DNA of 64,000 nt from contig JAXLUM010000001.1 of NCBI GenBank assembly GCA_046329515.1, forward strand, positions 1,612,001 through 1,676,000. The letters run 5' to 3'. Position 1 is the stretch's first letter; every line of letters starts with the position of its first letter. The position numbers were made by a program, and so were the translations under genes. The DNA is from Bog-950 sp046329515 (GTDB taxonomy: Bacteria; Bacteroidota; Bacteroidia; Chitinophagales; LD1). The notes under the pieces were generated by a model. It was given only the letters and a program-made list of their open reading frames with translations, did no database searches and was not told the origin of the DNA. Shown here in pieces: positions 53,733 through 61,395 of this stretch.

Positions 53733-53762
53733 CAAAAGTAGCCTAAAAGGTTAGTTGCCAAA
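53733..53762 (-). promoter_or_regulatory. Promoter of the large M43 protease gene
   Basis: On the minus strand TTTG (53759-53762), an 18-base spacer and TACTTTTG (53733-53740, exact TAnnTTTG) lie 8 bases before the start codon, so the transcript leader would be very short. Confidence 0.6.
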
Positions 53763-53790
53763 ATAACGCCCCGCGATGGTGGATAAGTTG

Positions 53791-54174
53791 CTAATTGTAG
53801 CGGTTATCGCTGCCTTCTTCATGAAAGAAGGCGTCTTCAATATGCAGTATCTGAAATTCATTTTCTCTAACGGTAATAGAGATGATATCGAAGCGTATTT
53901 CGCTCTCTATTTTGTGGGTAAGCAGGTATTCAGCGGCAGCTTTTTTCATTAGCTCCCGCTTTTTCTTTGTTACAAATTCCTCGGGGTGGCCGAAGGAGGC
54001 AGTAGAGCGCAGTTTAACCTCCGTAAAAACCGTGTAGTGTTTGTAGCTTGAAATTATATCAACCTCAGCCTTTTGGTGCCGGTAGTTAGTGGTTAAAATA
54101 GTATGGCCCGCCTTTTTAAGAAACTCTACCGCAGCTTCCTCGCCTTTTTTGCCTAAGTCGTTATGGTGGGCCAT
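53791..54174 (-). CDS. yraN: YraN-family (UPF0102) nuclease-like protein
   Basis: The protein has 127 residues from the ATG at 54174, the start that fits the family (MAHHNDLGKKGEEAAVEFL). An upstream in-frame start at 54210 overlaps the previous gene. The restriction-endonuclease-like fold has the usual GEEAAVEFLKKAGHTIL, YRHQKAEVDII and VFTEVKLRST sequence (D, ExK catalytic pattern). The family is widespread and of unknown function, with a nuclease role in DNA maintenance suspected from the fold. It follows the thioesterase gene by 7 bases. Confidence 0.9.
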   Translation of the reverse strand: MAHHNDLGKKGEEAAVEFLKKAGHTILTTNYRHQKAEVDIISSYKHYTVFTEVKLRSTASFGHPEEFVTKKKRELMKKAAAEYLLTHKIESEIRFDIISITVRENEFQILHIEDAFFHEEGSDNRYN

Positions 54175-54181
54175 AAAGCAG

Positions 54182-54610
54182 TTAAGAGGCAGGTTGGTTA
54201 ATAACAGCAACCGTTAAACGGCTTATGCAAACCATTTTGCCGGCATCATCAGTTATGCGTATATCCCACACATGCGTAGTGCGGCCCAAATGAATAGGGC
54301 GAACCGTACCATATACGTAGCCGCTTTTAGCAGGGCGCAGGTGGTTGGCATTTATCTCTAAACCCACGGCGACCTGCTTAGGGAAATCAATACAAAAGGT
54401 AGAGGCAATACTGCCAAGGGTTTCGGCCAATACACAACTGGCGCCGCCATGAAGTATGCCAAAGGGTTGAACCGTGCGTTCGTCCACAGGCATTTTACCG
54501 CTCATAAAATCATCGCCTACCTCGGTTAACTCTATACCTAAATGGTCGGCCATATTTTTGTTTGGCTGGCTGTGTATAAAGTCAATTGAGGGTTTTACTT
54601 TCCAAATCAT
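54182..54610 (-). CDS. PaaI/MenI-type hotdog thioesterase
   Basis: The protein has 142 residues from the ATG at 54610 (MIWKVKPSIDFIHSQ). A longer reading from 54655 adds 15 residues that look non-homologous. The hotdog fold includes MPVDERTVQPFGILHGGASCVLAETLGS, the catalytic Gln/Gly-His region of 1,4-dihydroxy-2-naphthoyl-CoA thioesterases, and GLEINANHLRP. It could hydrolyse DHNA-CoA in menaquinone synthesis or another aryl/acyl-CoA; context does not decide. It is probably co-transcribed with yraN. Confidence 0.9.
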   Translation of the reverse strand: MIWKVKPSIDFIHSQPNKNMADHLGIELTEVGDDFMSGKMPVDERTVQPFGILHGGASCVLAETLGSIASTFCIDFPKQVAVGLEINANHLRPAKSGYVYGTVRPIHLGRTTHVWDIRITDDAGKMVCISRLTVAVINQPAS

Positions 54611-54720
54611 CCGCTTTTTGTTTGAAGTAAAAATATGTTTTACCACTAAGAACACGAAGATTAAAAATGAACTGACATTGGTGCAGTTTCTATGTCTAAA
54701 TTCTTGCCTATTATTGCCCT

Positions 54721-56010
54721 ATGCGCAGTATTTTGATTTTAGGGGCGGGGAAGTCTTCTATTGCATTGATTGACTATTTGGTGGAAAAGAGCCGCGAGCA
54801 ACAATGGGAGGTAACGGTTGCTGATGTTACTGAAGAAAATGCCCTGCAGAAGACCAAGGGTCGAGAGAATACCAAAGCTATAGGGGTGGACTTAACGAAT
54901 GTGGATGAGCGCATTGCTCTGTTGCAATCAGCCGATATAGTGATTTCTATGCTGCCCGCTATGCTGCATTATGGTGTGGCTAAAGATTGCCTGGCATTAA
55001 AAAAGAACCTCGTAACCCCATCTTATATTTCAGAGGCTATGCATGAAATGCATGCCGATGTGGAGCGCACGGGTTTGGTGTTTATGAATGAAATGGGCCT
55101 TGACCCCGGTATTGACCACATGAGCGCCATGCAGTTGATTGACCACCTAAAGGCATCGAACAAAACCATTACCGGATTTAAATCGCACTGCGGTGGTTTG
55201 GTGGCACCTGAAAGTGATGATAACCCCTGGCATTATAAGTTTACCTGGAACCCGCGGAACGTGGTGTTGGCCGGGCAAGGGGAGGGCGGTATACATTACC
55301 TTTATAATGGCAACAAGGTTGATTTAAAGTATGAGGAACTGTTTGCCTCCGCCGCCAATTTGTTGGTGGAAGGGCAGCAGGTGTTTGAAACCTATCCTAA
55401 CCGCGACTCCTTAAAATATGTAGCTGAATACGGTTTGCAGGATGTGCTGACCATGTACCGTGGTACATTGCGGGTATCACCTTATTGCAAGGGCTGGAAT
55501 TGTTTAGTGAAGCTTGGCCTGACGCGCGAAGTAGATTCGCCTATTGCAGCCGTATGGCGTAACGAAAGTGATATGCTGCACTTTTTAGGGATAACGGCAG
55601 ATTCAGTAGAAGCCCAGTTGTTGCGTTATTTGGATATCCCCCTGCGTATAAATGCAGTGGAAGCAAAGTCTGTTGTGCCGGCTAAGTTTTTGCAGAATAT
55701 ACTGGAAGAAAAATGGGTAATGAAGCCCGGCGATAAGGACATGGTGGTAATGGTGCATGAAATTGATTACCTGGATGCGGGTGCACCAAAGCAGCTACAA
55801 TCCAGCATGGTATACATTGGTAAGGATGCCGAACATACGGCCATGGCTATAACCGTTGGTTTGCCTGTGGCTATGGTAACGCGCATGATTTTAAACGGCG
55901 AAGTAAAACGCCGTGGTGTGCTAATGCCGAAGTACCCGGAAATATATAACCCTATATTGAGGGAATTGGGTTTGTATGGGGTGGTGTTTAAAGAAGTAAT
56001 ACGGGGATAA
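54721..56010 (+). CDS. Saccharopine dehydrogenase family protein
   Basis: This 429-residue oxidoreductase has an N-terminal Rossmann fold (ILILGAGKSSIALIDYLV) and a C-terminal saccharopine-dehydrogenase domain. Recognisable pieces are VGVDLTNVDER-type sequence (AIGVDLTNVDE), DIVISMLPAMLHYGVAKDCL, NEMGLDPGIDHMSAMQLID and FKSHCGGLVAPESDDNPWHYKFTW, which follow the glutamate-forming saccharopine reductase/dehydrogenase (LYS9) type. It likely converts saccharopine to 2-aminoadipate semialdehyde and glutamate in lysine catabolism, or the reverse. Confidence 0.9.
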   Translation: MRSILILGAGKSSIALIDYLVEKSREQQWEVTVADVTEENALQKTKGRENTKAIGVDLTNVDERIALLQSADIVISMLPAMLHYGVAKDCLALKKNLVTPSYISEAMHEMHADVERTGLVFMNEMGLDPGIDHMSAMQLIDHLKASNKTITGFKSHCGGLVAPESDDNPWHYKFTWNPRNVVLAGQGEGGIHYLYNGNKVDLKYEELFASAANLLVEGQQVFETYPNRDSLKYVAEYGLQDVLTMYRGTLRVSPYCKGWNCLVKLGLTREVDSPIAAVWRNESDMLHFLGITADSVEAQLLRYLDIPLRINAVEAKSVVPAKFLQNILEEKWVMKPGDKDMVVMVHEIDYLDAGAPKQLQSSMVYIGKDAEHTAMAITVGLPVAMVTRMILNGEVKRRGVLMPKYPEIYNPILRELGLYGVVFKEVIRG

Positions 56011-56074
56011 TTAGCGGCGGGCGGTTTCGCCATAATGCCGGTAAAATATTATTGTTGCACTGCAATAGGAAAGA

Positions 56075-57616
56075 ATGAAAGAGCAGATTGAAAGACTGAA
56101 TAAAAAGAAAGAGCAGTCGCTGTTAGGCGGTGGCCAAAAGCGTATTGACGACCAACATAAAAAAGGCAAGCTAACGGCACGCGAGCGTATTGACCTGTTG
56201 CTGGATGCCGGTAGCTTTGAAGAGATTGGCGCGCTGGTGGAACACCGCGGCCGCGATTTTGGTATTGATAAAGAGATTTACCCCGGTGATGGTGTAGTTA
56301 CCGGCTACGGTACTATTAACGGCCGCATTATTTATGTTTTCAGCCAGGATTTTACGGTGTTTGGCGGTTCGCTTTCTGAAACCCATGCCGAGAAGATTTG
56401 CAAGATAATGGACCTTGCGATGAAGAATGGCGCCCCGGTTATTGGTTTGAACGACTCCGGTGGTGCGCGTATACAGGAAGGTGTGGTTTCCCTTGGCGGT
56501 TATGCTGATATATTCTATCGCAATACAGTAGCCAGCGGCGTTATCCCTCAAATTTCGGCCATACTGGGCCCTTGTGCTGGTGGTGCGGTGTACTCGCCTG
56601 CTATTACTGATTTTATTATGATGGTGGAGCATACCTCGTATATGTTTGTTACCGGGCCTAACGTGGTTAAAACGGTAACGCATGAGGATGTTACCAGCGA
56701 AGAATTGGGCGGTGCACAGGCCCATGCTTCAAAATCGGGTGTAACGCATTTTACTTATGCCAACGAAGTGGAATGTATTAACGGTATTAAGAAGCTGATA
56801 AGTTACATGCCGCAGAACTGCGATGAGCAGGCCCCTGTTTATGATTACAGCGAGAGCAATGAGTTACGCCCTAAGCTGAATGAGATAATACCCGCCAACC
56901 CTAACCAGCCGTACGATATACGCGAAATTATTACGGAAGTAGTGGATGGCGATAGCTTTTTTGAAGTGCATAAGGACTATGCCGAAAACATTGTAGTGGG
57001 CTTTGCCCGCATTGGTGGCCGAAGCATTGGCGTGGTGGCCAATCAGCCGGCGGTGTTGGCAGGTGTATTGGATATAAACAGCAGCAAGAAAGGCGCACGC
57101 TTTGTACGCTTTTGTGATTGCTTTAATATACCATTACTAACCTTTGTGGATGTGCCGGGCTTTTTACCGGGTACCGACCAGGAATGGCACGGCATTATTA
57201 CCAACGGCGCTAAACTGTTGTATGCCTTTAGCGAGGCCACTGTGCCTAAGCTAACCGTTATTGTGCGCAAGGCCTATGGCGGCGCTTATGATGTAATGAA
57301 CAGCAAGCACATTGGCGCTGATATGAATTACGCCTGGCCTAATGCAGAGATTGCCGTAGTAGGAGCGAAGGGGGCAGCTGAAATCATCTTCCGTAAGGAG
57401 ATTGCCGCCGCACCGGACCCTGAAGCCAAAATGAAAGAGGTAATTGACAGCTACGCTGAAAACTTTGCCCACCCTTATAAAGCCGCTGCCCGTGGTTTTG
57501 TGGATGAAGTAATAGAGCCATCACAAACACGCGCTAAGCTTATACGCGCCTTTAAAATGACGGAGAACAAAGCCGTTAAACTGCCACGTAAGAAGCACGG
57601 GAATATTCCGTTGTAG
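56075..57616 (+). CDS. Acyl-CoA carboxylase, carboxyltransferase (beta) subunit
   Basis: This 513-residue carboxyltransferase, typical of propionyl-CoA carboxylase beta (PccB), transfers CO2 from biotin to an acyl-CoA. Motifs are LTARERIDLLLDAGSFEEIG, FSQDFTVFGGSLSETHAEKI, GLNDSGGARIQEGVVSLGGY, GPCAGGAVYSPAITDF and a C-terminal half with DVPGFLPGTDQEWHGII and KAYGGAYDVMNSKHIGAD. The C-terminal IPL ending is usual for PccB. The biotin carboxylase partner is not in the window. Substrate preference (propionyl vs acetyl/methylcrotonyl) is inferred. Confidence 0.92.
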   Translation: MKEQIERLNKKKEQSLLGGGQKRIDDQHKKGKLTARERIDLLLDAGSFEEIGALVEHRGRDFGIDKEIYPGDGVVTGYGTINGRIIYVFSQDFTVFGGSLSETHAEKICKIMDLAMKNGAPVIGLNDSGGARIQEGVVSLGGYADIFYRNTVASGVIPQISAILGPCAGGAVYSPAITDFIMMVEHTSYMFVTGPNVVKTVTHEDVTSEELGGAQAHASKSGVTHFTYANEVECINGIKKLISYMPQNCDEQAPVYDYSESNELRPKLNEIIPANPNQPYDIREIITEVVDGDSFFEVHKDYAENIVVGFARIGGRSIGVVANQPAVLAGVLDINSSKKGARFVRFCDCFNIPLLTFVDVPGFLPGTDQEWHGIITNGAKLLYAFSEATVPKLTVIVRKAYGGAYDVMNSKHIGADMNYAWPNAEIAVVGAKGAAEIIFRKEIAAAPDPEAKMKEVIDSYAENFAHPYKAAARGFVDEVIEPSQTRAKLIRAFKMTENKAVKLPRKKHGNIPL

Positions 57617-57713
57617 TTTAGGGGTTTTTAGTTTCGGATTTAGAGTTTCTAGTTTCAAGTTGGGTACTAAGGGCAGGTTGCTTTTATTACCCACGAGATA
57701 TATTTAATACAAA

Positions 57714-57980
57714 CACACCTGCCTACCGGCAGGCAGGCCCCTGCTTGGCTAATGCCCGCCTGACGGCAGGCAGGGCTGCGCACTCTCCTCCCGAGGTTTT
57801 GGGACAAGAGGAGAATAATAGCCGAAGGCTGTCTGTGAAGACACAGACAGCGGCACGAGAATAACAGTCAGCATGCGCAATTTAAACAGAGCTTTGCGCA
57901 TCAGCGGTGAATTATGCAGTCCCCTCTTGGAGAGGGGACGAGAACAAATTTTACGGTAGCAAAATTTGTTCAGGGGTGTG
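57714..57980. mobile_element. MITE-like element A (267 bp) carrying a REP palindrome
   Basis: The element begins CACACC and ends CAGGGGTGTG, so its ends form a short inverted repeat (CACACCCCTG when compared with copies B and C). Inside are two ~19-bp palindromes of GCAGGCAGG type, an 8-bp hairpin (TCCCCTCT / AGAGGGGA), a 10-bp perfect hairpin (AACAAATTTT / AAAATTTGTT at 57943-57970), and one REP palindrome at 57828-57851 (GCTGTCTGTG / CACAGACAGC). It has no ORF of its own. Its right end overlaps the stop codon of the neighbouring minus-strand gene. Bases 57617-57713 before it show nothing I can name. Confidence 0.75.
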
Positions 57981-58536
57981 TAATAATTGCAGTATCAGAG
58001 TGCCTTTTTTTAAATGCCGCAGCATATCCAACCATATCTCGAAATCCCCAACTACTTACATCATAAATATTATACTCTCCATTAGGTTGCACTACTGCGA
58101 GTAATTTAGTGGGCCGTTTGTTTTCTGAAAACTCTACAATAAACAATTCTAAAATATCCTTCCAGTTGTAAGCAGATTCATCAATTGTAAGAGCGTATTT
58201 ATCTATTACTACTTTTTTAACTGTGTCCCGATTATGACTGAAATAAAGCATTACTGATCCCGCCATTGCCCAAAATACGGCGCCAGGAATACTATGGGCG
58301 ATAAAGGCTAAAAAGGCAGCTTGTAAAGCCATGCCTATTCCGGAGAAGATTTCCATCAGGTAAGTTTGTTTAAACTCCAAAACATCCGGTATTCCTCGTT
58401 TACTAAGGTAGTAATCACCTTTTGGAACTTTAACCATGTATCTGCCTGACCAGTAGATGGAGTCATGCCGTTTTTCGGCAATTTCATTGAGTTCGGCTTC
58501 TACTTTTTTTAGTATAGCCTCTTGTGCTGCGGTCAT
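57970..58536 (-). CDS. Two-helix membrane protein of unknown function
   Basis: I do not recognise this 188-residue protein. It has an N-terminal soluble part with a coiled-coil-like helix (about 8-24), two membrane helices (about 62-83 and 86-102) and a C-terminal soluble part (about 108-188). The C-terminal part has the alternating pattern of a PH-like/YdbT-type domain (KVVIDKYALTIDES, YNWKDILELFIVEF, TKLLAVVQPNGEYNIYDVS). The last codons and the TGA stop (His-Pro-stop) are provided by the CACACCCCTGA end of MITE-like element A, so the original C terminus may have been replaced when the element inserted. Confidence 0.68.
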   Translation of the reverse strand: MTAAQEAILKKVEAELNEIAEKRHDSIYWSGRYMVKVPKGDYYLSKRGIPDVLEFKQTYLMEIFSGIGMALQAAFLAFIAHSIPGAVFWAMAGSVMLYFSHNRDTVKKVVIDKYALTIDESAYNWKDILELFIVEFSENKRPTKLLAVVQPNGEYNIYDVSSWGFRDMVGYAAAFKKRHSDTAIITHP

Positions 58537-58583
58537 AGGTTATTTCGCAAAGATAACAGTTGAATTAAGCGCCGCCTATAAAC

Positions 58584-59006
58584 TTACAATTCTGCAGTAT
58601 CGGGTTCAGTTTGAACGTGCTCTCTATCTCCTTCATGATAATATGGGTGAGCATTTGGGGAAAGTTTTTCTGTACAGACAAGTAAAATGGAATCCATTTT
58701 ATCCGCAAAGTCAAATGCGCTATCAATAGTGCTTCTCATAAAAATTGGCTGGCAACCTGCGGAACATCTCTCACCTTTAAATACATATCTGTAATAAACC
58801 CTATAATAATAATATTTTTCGCTTACGACCTTACGGCATGAATCAATTTGAGGGGCACAAGTACCAGACGCTTTCATGCAATCGCAGAACAGTATACTTG
58901 CGGCTTCAGAATCACTCATTTCATTCTTTATTCCCGCGTGCTCGCATGAAACCATACAAAACAAGCCACAAATTAAAAGCAACAACTTATATTCATTCTT
59001 AATCAT
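58584..59006 (-). CDS. Cys-rich lipoprotein of unknown function
   Basis: I do not recognise this 140-residue protein. It has a lipoprotein signal peptide (MIKNEYKLLLLICGLFCMVSC, lipobox MVSC) and then a small domain with seven or more Cys (FCDCMKASGTCAPQIDSC, ERCSAGCQP, VCTEK), probably disulfide bonded. The C-terminal tail is rich in charged residues. It should be anchored in the outer membrane. A copy of the three-copy upstream repeat begins 15 bases before its start codon. Confidence 0.68.
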   Translation of the reverse strand: MIKNEYKLLLLICGLFCMVSCEHAGIKNEMSDSEAASILFCDCMKASGTCAPQIDSCRKVVSEKYYYYRVYYRYVFKGERCSAGCQPIFMRSTIDSAFDFADKMDSILLVCTEKLSPNAHPYYHEGDREHVQTEPDTAEL

Positions 59007-59020
59007 TTTGATTGAATTTC

Positions 59021-59114
59021 ACGCTACCGTATGTGTCCTGACAGACGGTTTTGGTTTGATTAGCTAATCCTGTTAATGCGTTAAGTAAGGTAGAAAAATT
59101 TTATTAAGCGAGAC
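59021..59114. repeat. Upstream repeat, copy 1 (partial)
   Basis: Shares with copies 2 and 3 a degenerate palindrome (CCGTATGTGTCC...GACAGACGG), the sequence TTTTGGTTTGATTAGCTAATCC (with the perfect 10-bp palindrome ATTAGCTAAT), and AAGTAAGGTAGAAAAATTTTAT. The right-hand third of the repeat is missing here. On the minus strand it lies immediately upstream of the 140-residue lipoprotein gene. Confidence 0.7.
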
Positions 59115-59137
59115 AATAGATATATAGCGAATACAAA

Positions 59138-59305
59138 CACACCTCTGCTCGGCTAAAGGCTGCGCACTCTCCTCTCAAGAGGAGAATAACAGCGGGCAAG
59201 CGCAATTTAAACAGAACTTTGCGTCTCAGCGGAGTGCTATGCAGTCCCCTCTTAGTGAGGGGATAAGAACAAATTTTACGGTTGAAAAATTTGTTCAGGG
59301 GTGTG
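59138..59305. mobile_element. MITE-like element B (168 bp)
   Basis: The ends match element A: CACACC at 59138 and CAGGGGTGTG at 59296-59305. It shares CTGCGCACTCTCCTC, CGCAATTTAAACAGA, the TCCCCTC/GAGGGGA hairpin and the exact 10-bp hairpin AACAAATTTT / AAAATTTGTT (59268-59295). Compared with A it lacks both GCAGGCAGG palindromes and the REP palindrome. It has no ORF. The rest of the 59007-59357 gap is taken by upstream-repeat copy 1. Confidence 0.75.
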
Positions 59306-59357
59306 TGAGACACGCACAGTGGCACCAGATTTTATACGACTCCACTCAGAAAAACCA

Positions 59358-59810
59358 TCATTTGCAAACCGGTACATTTTCCAAATATTCTCTTAAACCC
59401 GGAGCAGTATTATTCATAATGTTTACTCCATTTGTTTGATCACTGTAATATTTAACGTAAGTGTCTGGTCCATCAATTGCTCCAATACAAGTTAACACTT
59501 CACTGTTTTTAAAGTATATTTTAATTTTATAATAATAATAATGATCCTTTCTAGTAGATAGAACAACAGGTTCTGAATTACAAATACAGTTAAAGAACTT
59601 AACTATTTCGTCATGTTCATAAATTGTTAAAGAATCTGTACATCCTTCTCTATGGGTAATTGTAACCATAAGAATCTTACTCGAAGTATTACAAGACTCC
59701 AAAAGAGCAAGTTCTTTTTCATGTTTTAGCTGAAAAATTGTAACATACAGTAACCCTACAATTACAAAGATTACGGCAACAAGCAAAAACTTCAGAAATT
59801 GATCAATCAT
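59358..59810 (-). CDS. Small membrane-anchored protein, AT-rich gene
   Basis: I do not recognise this 150-residue protein. It has one N-terminal membrane helix (about 6-27) followed by an extracytoplasmic domain of about 120 residues with beta pattern and scattered Cys (SCNTSSKIL, GCTDSLTIYE, FNCICNSEPVVL, SEVLTCIGAIDG). The gene is visibly more AT-rich than the housekeeping genes around it, which suggests recent transfer. A copy of the upstream repeat begins about 40 bases before its start codon. Confidence 0.65.
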   Translation of the reverse strand: MIDQFLKFLLVAVIFVIVGLLYVTIFQLKHEKELALLESCNTSSKILMVTITHREGCTDSLTIYEHDEIVKFFNCICNSEPVVLSTRKDHYYYYKIKIYFKNSEVLTCIGAIDGPDTYVKYYSDQTNGVNIMNNTAPGLREYLENVPVCK

Positions 59811-59848
59811 TATTGATTTGGTGTAGTGTCGGGTGTAATAGATTTCTT

Positions 59849-59980
59849 CTCCACTGTGTGTGTCCCGCTGGTGGGTTGGTTCAATCAGTTATTCCTAAGA
59901 TAGAAAAATTTTATGAAGCAAACTAAAATTTAATTTGTCTTAACATGGTCTTGCGTTATGGCACGAGCGGACGCGCAGGC
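59849..59980. repeat. Upstream repeat, copy 2
   Basis: Shares with copy 3 the stretch AAGATAG(A/C)AAAATTTTAT through AAAATTTAATTTGTCT, AACATGGTCTTG and GAGCGGACGC. The inverted arms AAATTTTA / TAAAATTT form an 8-bp hairpin. The left palindrome is degenerate here (CACTGTGTGTGTCC). On the minus strand it lies just upstream of the 150-residue protein gene. Confidence 0.7.
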
Positions 59981-59997
59981 CAGTGAGTGATGGTAAA

Positions 59998-60513
59998 TTA
60001 CTTACATTCACAGTAAAGCCCATATTCACTTATTGGTCTAGAATATTTAGGGCTAGGAGGTAGTTGCTCCAAGTATTCATGGTAAAGTTTAAGATGCTCC
60101 TCACTAGGTGGCGACACATGCGTTGTTGATTTGTCTACGAACCCATGTACATGTCCCCAACAACATGTAGCTATGTCTATAAACTCAATAATACTTGAGT
60201 CTTTACCAATATAATTAATAACATAAACTGGTCTTTCAACGCTTAAATACCTTAATCGAAACGGAATGACTTCATTAACGCCTTTCTTTTGTAGGGAGTA
60301 ATAGTTTAATAGTTTTGGACAATCATTGATGTCGTCTACATATAAGATACGATTCAATGCTTTACAGGAAAAGTCATCATAAACATAAACTTTACTATTG
60401 TTCTTGAGTTTAAAGAAAAGGTACCGAGCATAGCCCATAGATACTAAGGCATACATTGCGTAAATCATTAGAATTGCAATTCCAAACTTGAAAGCACGAA
60501 TAATTGATTTCAA
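59998..60513 (-). CDS. Membrane-anchored protein of unknown function, AT-rich gene
   Basis: I do not recognise this 171-residue protein. One N-terminal membrane helix (about 9-30) is followed by an extracytoplasmic domain with FSCKALNRILYVDDINDCPKLL, ERPVYVINYIGKDSSIIEF and IATCCWGHVHGF, ending YGLYCECK. The start is TTG at 60513; upstream in-frame stop at 60520-60522 leaves no room for another start, and the next internal ATG would cut into the helix. The gene is AT-rich. Copy 3 of the upstream repeat starts 22 bases before it. Confidence 0.63.
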   Translation of the reverse strand: MKSIIRAFKFGIAILMIYAMYALVSMGYARYLFFKLKNNSKVYVYDDFSCKALNRILYVDDINDCPKLLNYYSLQKKGVNEVIPFRLRYLSVERPVYVINYIGKDSSIIEFIDIATCCWGHVHGFVDKSTTHVSPPSEEHLKLYHEYLEQLPPSPKYSRPISEYGLYCECK

Positions 60514-60534
60514 TACAGTTTATTTTTTAATTCT

Positions 60535-60680
60535 TCGCCACCGTTTGTGTACCATGGACGATTTTGGTTCAATTAGCTAATCCTTATAATGCATCAAGTA
60601 AGATAGCAAAATTTTATAAGGCAAGCTAAAATTTAATTTGTCTCAACATGGTCTTGTGTTAGGGCAGGAGCGGACGCTCG
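60535..60680. repeat. Upstream repeat, copy 3 (longest)
   Basis: The fullest copy of the three: CGCCACCGTTTGTGTACC...GGACG, then GGTTCAATTAGCTAATCC (palindrome ATTAGCTAAT), AAGATAGCAAAATTTTAT, hairpin arms AAATTTTA / TAAAATTT, AACATGGTCTTG and GAGCGGACGCTC. On the minus strand it directly precedes the 171-residue membrane protein gene. Confidence 0.7.
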
Positions 60681-60700
60681 CTTCAGTGGGTAAAATACAA

Positions 60701-60790
60701 CACACCCCTGCTTGGCTAGAATCCACGCACTCCCTGCTCAAGCGGGGAAGGAAACAGCCGAAGGCTGTTTGTTGAGATACAGACAGCGGC
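60701..60790. mobile_element. Truncated MITE-like element C with REP palindrome
   Basis: It starts with CACACCCCTGCTTGGCT, the same end as elements A and B, and includes a REP palindrome unit at 60757-60790 that differs from the one in element A (57821-57854) by only four bases over 34. The right end with the CAGGGGTGTG arm is missing; instead the sequence continues into CATGGTAATCATCGGATGAC, shared with 61542-61561. Confidence 0.65.
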
Positions 60791-60818
60791 ATGGTAATCA
60801 TCGGATGACTCTTCGCCA

Positions 60819-60840
60819 CCGTCTGTGTCCACACAGACGG
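60819..60840. repeat. REP palindrome, variant CCGTCTGTG
   Basis: A 10-bp arm CCGTCTGTGT pairs exactly with ACACAGACGG. It is preceded by CGCCA and followed by GTTTTAGG. It faces the element-C palindrome head to head (their GGC/GCC feet point inward, 24 bases apart), the arrangement typical of paired REPs (BIMEs). It ends 18 bases beyond the stop of the RAYT gene. Confidence 0.75.
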
Positions 60841-60858
60841 GTTTTAGGTGCCGAAAAC

Positions 60859-61371
60859 TTATTCTCTAAAATGAGTCAAAAAATTAAATCTGTCTATACC
60901 ATTTTCATAAAACGCTGCTGAAGAATAATGGTAATCACATGCGAGTTGTGCCAATTGCCACTTACTTTTAACTGGATTGTTATGAATATAGTTTAGCTTT
61001 TGCAAAAATATATCTTCGGTATAAAGCTCAATCGCTAACGATTCTCTTTCCCAGAAATGATGCTTTTGCGTGCTAGAGTTTACCGTATAAGGTGCCAATT
61101 CCATATTTGTGATCCGTAATTGTTTTAGGAATTGATGGCCGGTAAACTTCATAAAGCTTGCATGCGGCATTTCCTTGCCGTTCATTTTAAGCATTTGCCA
61201 TATCAAATGAATATGGTTAGGCATAATAACATAGCCATAAACCCGTATAAGCTTTGATTTTACCAGATGTTTTAAACTATCAATAATTATCAGTTTGAAC
61301 TTATCATCATGTAACAGATGATTCCAGTTAAGAATGGTGGCGGTATAGAAATATGTTTTGTTTAATTCCAC
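60859..61371 (-). CDS. REP-associated tyrosine transposase (RAYT, Y1/IS200-like)
   Basis: This 170-residue HUH-type single-strand transposase (Y1_Tnp fold) is the kind that associates with REP palindromes. Key features are IRVYGYVIMPNHIHLIWQ, where HIH is the metal-binding HUH motif, a central region FMKFTGHQFLKQLR and the C-terminal YIHNNPVKSKW with the candidate nucleophilic Tyr. The length is typical of RAYTs, which are single-copy domesticated relatives of IS200/IS605 TnpA. The start is GTG at 61371 (MELNKTYFYTATI). REP-like palindromes flank it on both sides, one ending 18 bases after the stop and three beginning 25 bases before the start. Confidence 0.88.
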   Translation of the reverse strand: MELNKTYFYTATILNWNHLLHDDKFKLIIIDSLKHLVKSKLIRVYGYVIMPNHIHLIWQMLKMNGKEMPHASFMKFTGHQFLKQLRITNMELAPYTVNSSTQKHHFWERESLAIELYTEDIFLQKLNYIHNNPVKSKWQLAQLACDYHYSSAAFYENGIDRFNFLTHFRE

Positions 61372-61395
61372 TGAGCTAAATATAACGAATCAGTG

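Noticed and set aside
56171..56725. Antisense open frame (184 codons) within the acyl-CoA carboxylase gene
   Set aside because: A shadow of a highly conserved gene; the translation is rich in R, N and H with no domain pattern.
58537..60858. Integron gene-cassette array (single genes separated by repeats)
   Set aside because: The repeats lack paired attC core sites of the form RYYYAAC and GTTRRRY at the right distances, there is no integrase gene in the window, and the repeats lie upstream rather than at cassette 3' ends.
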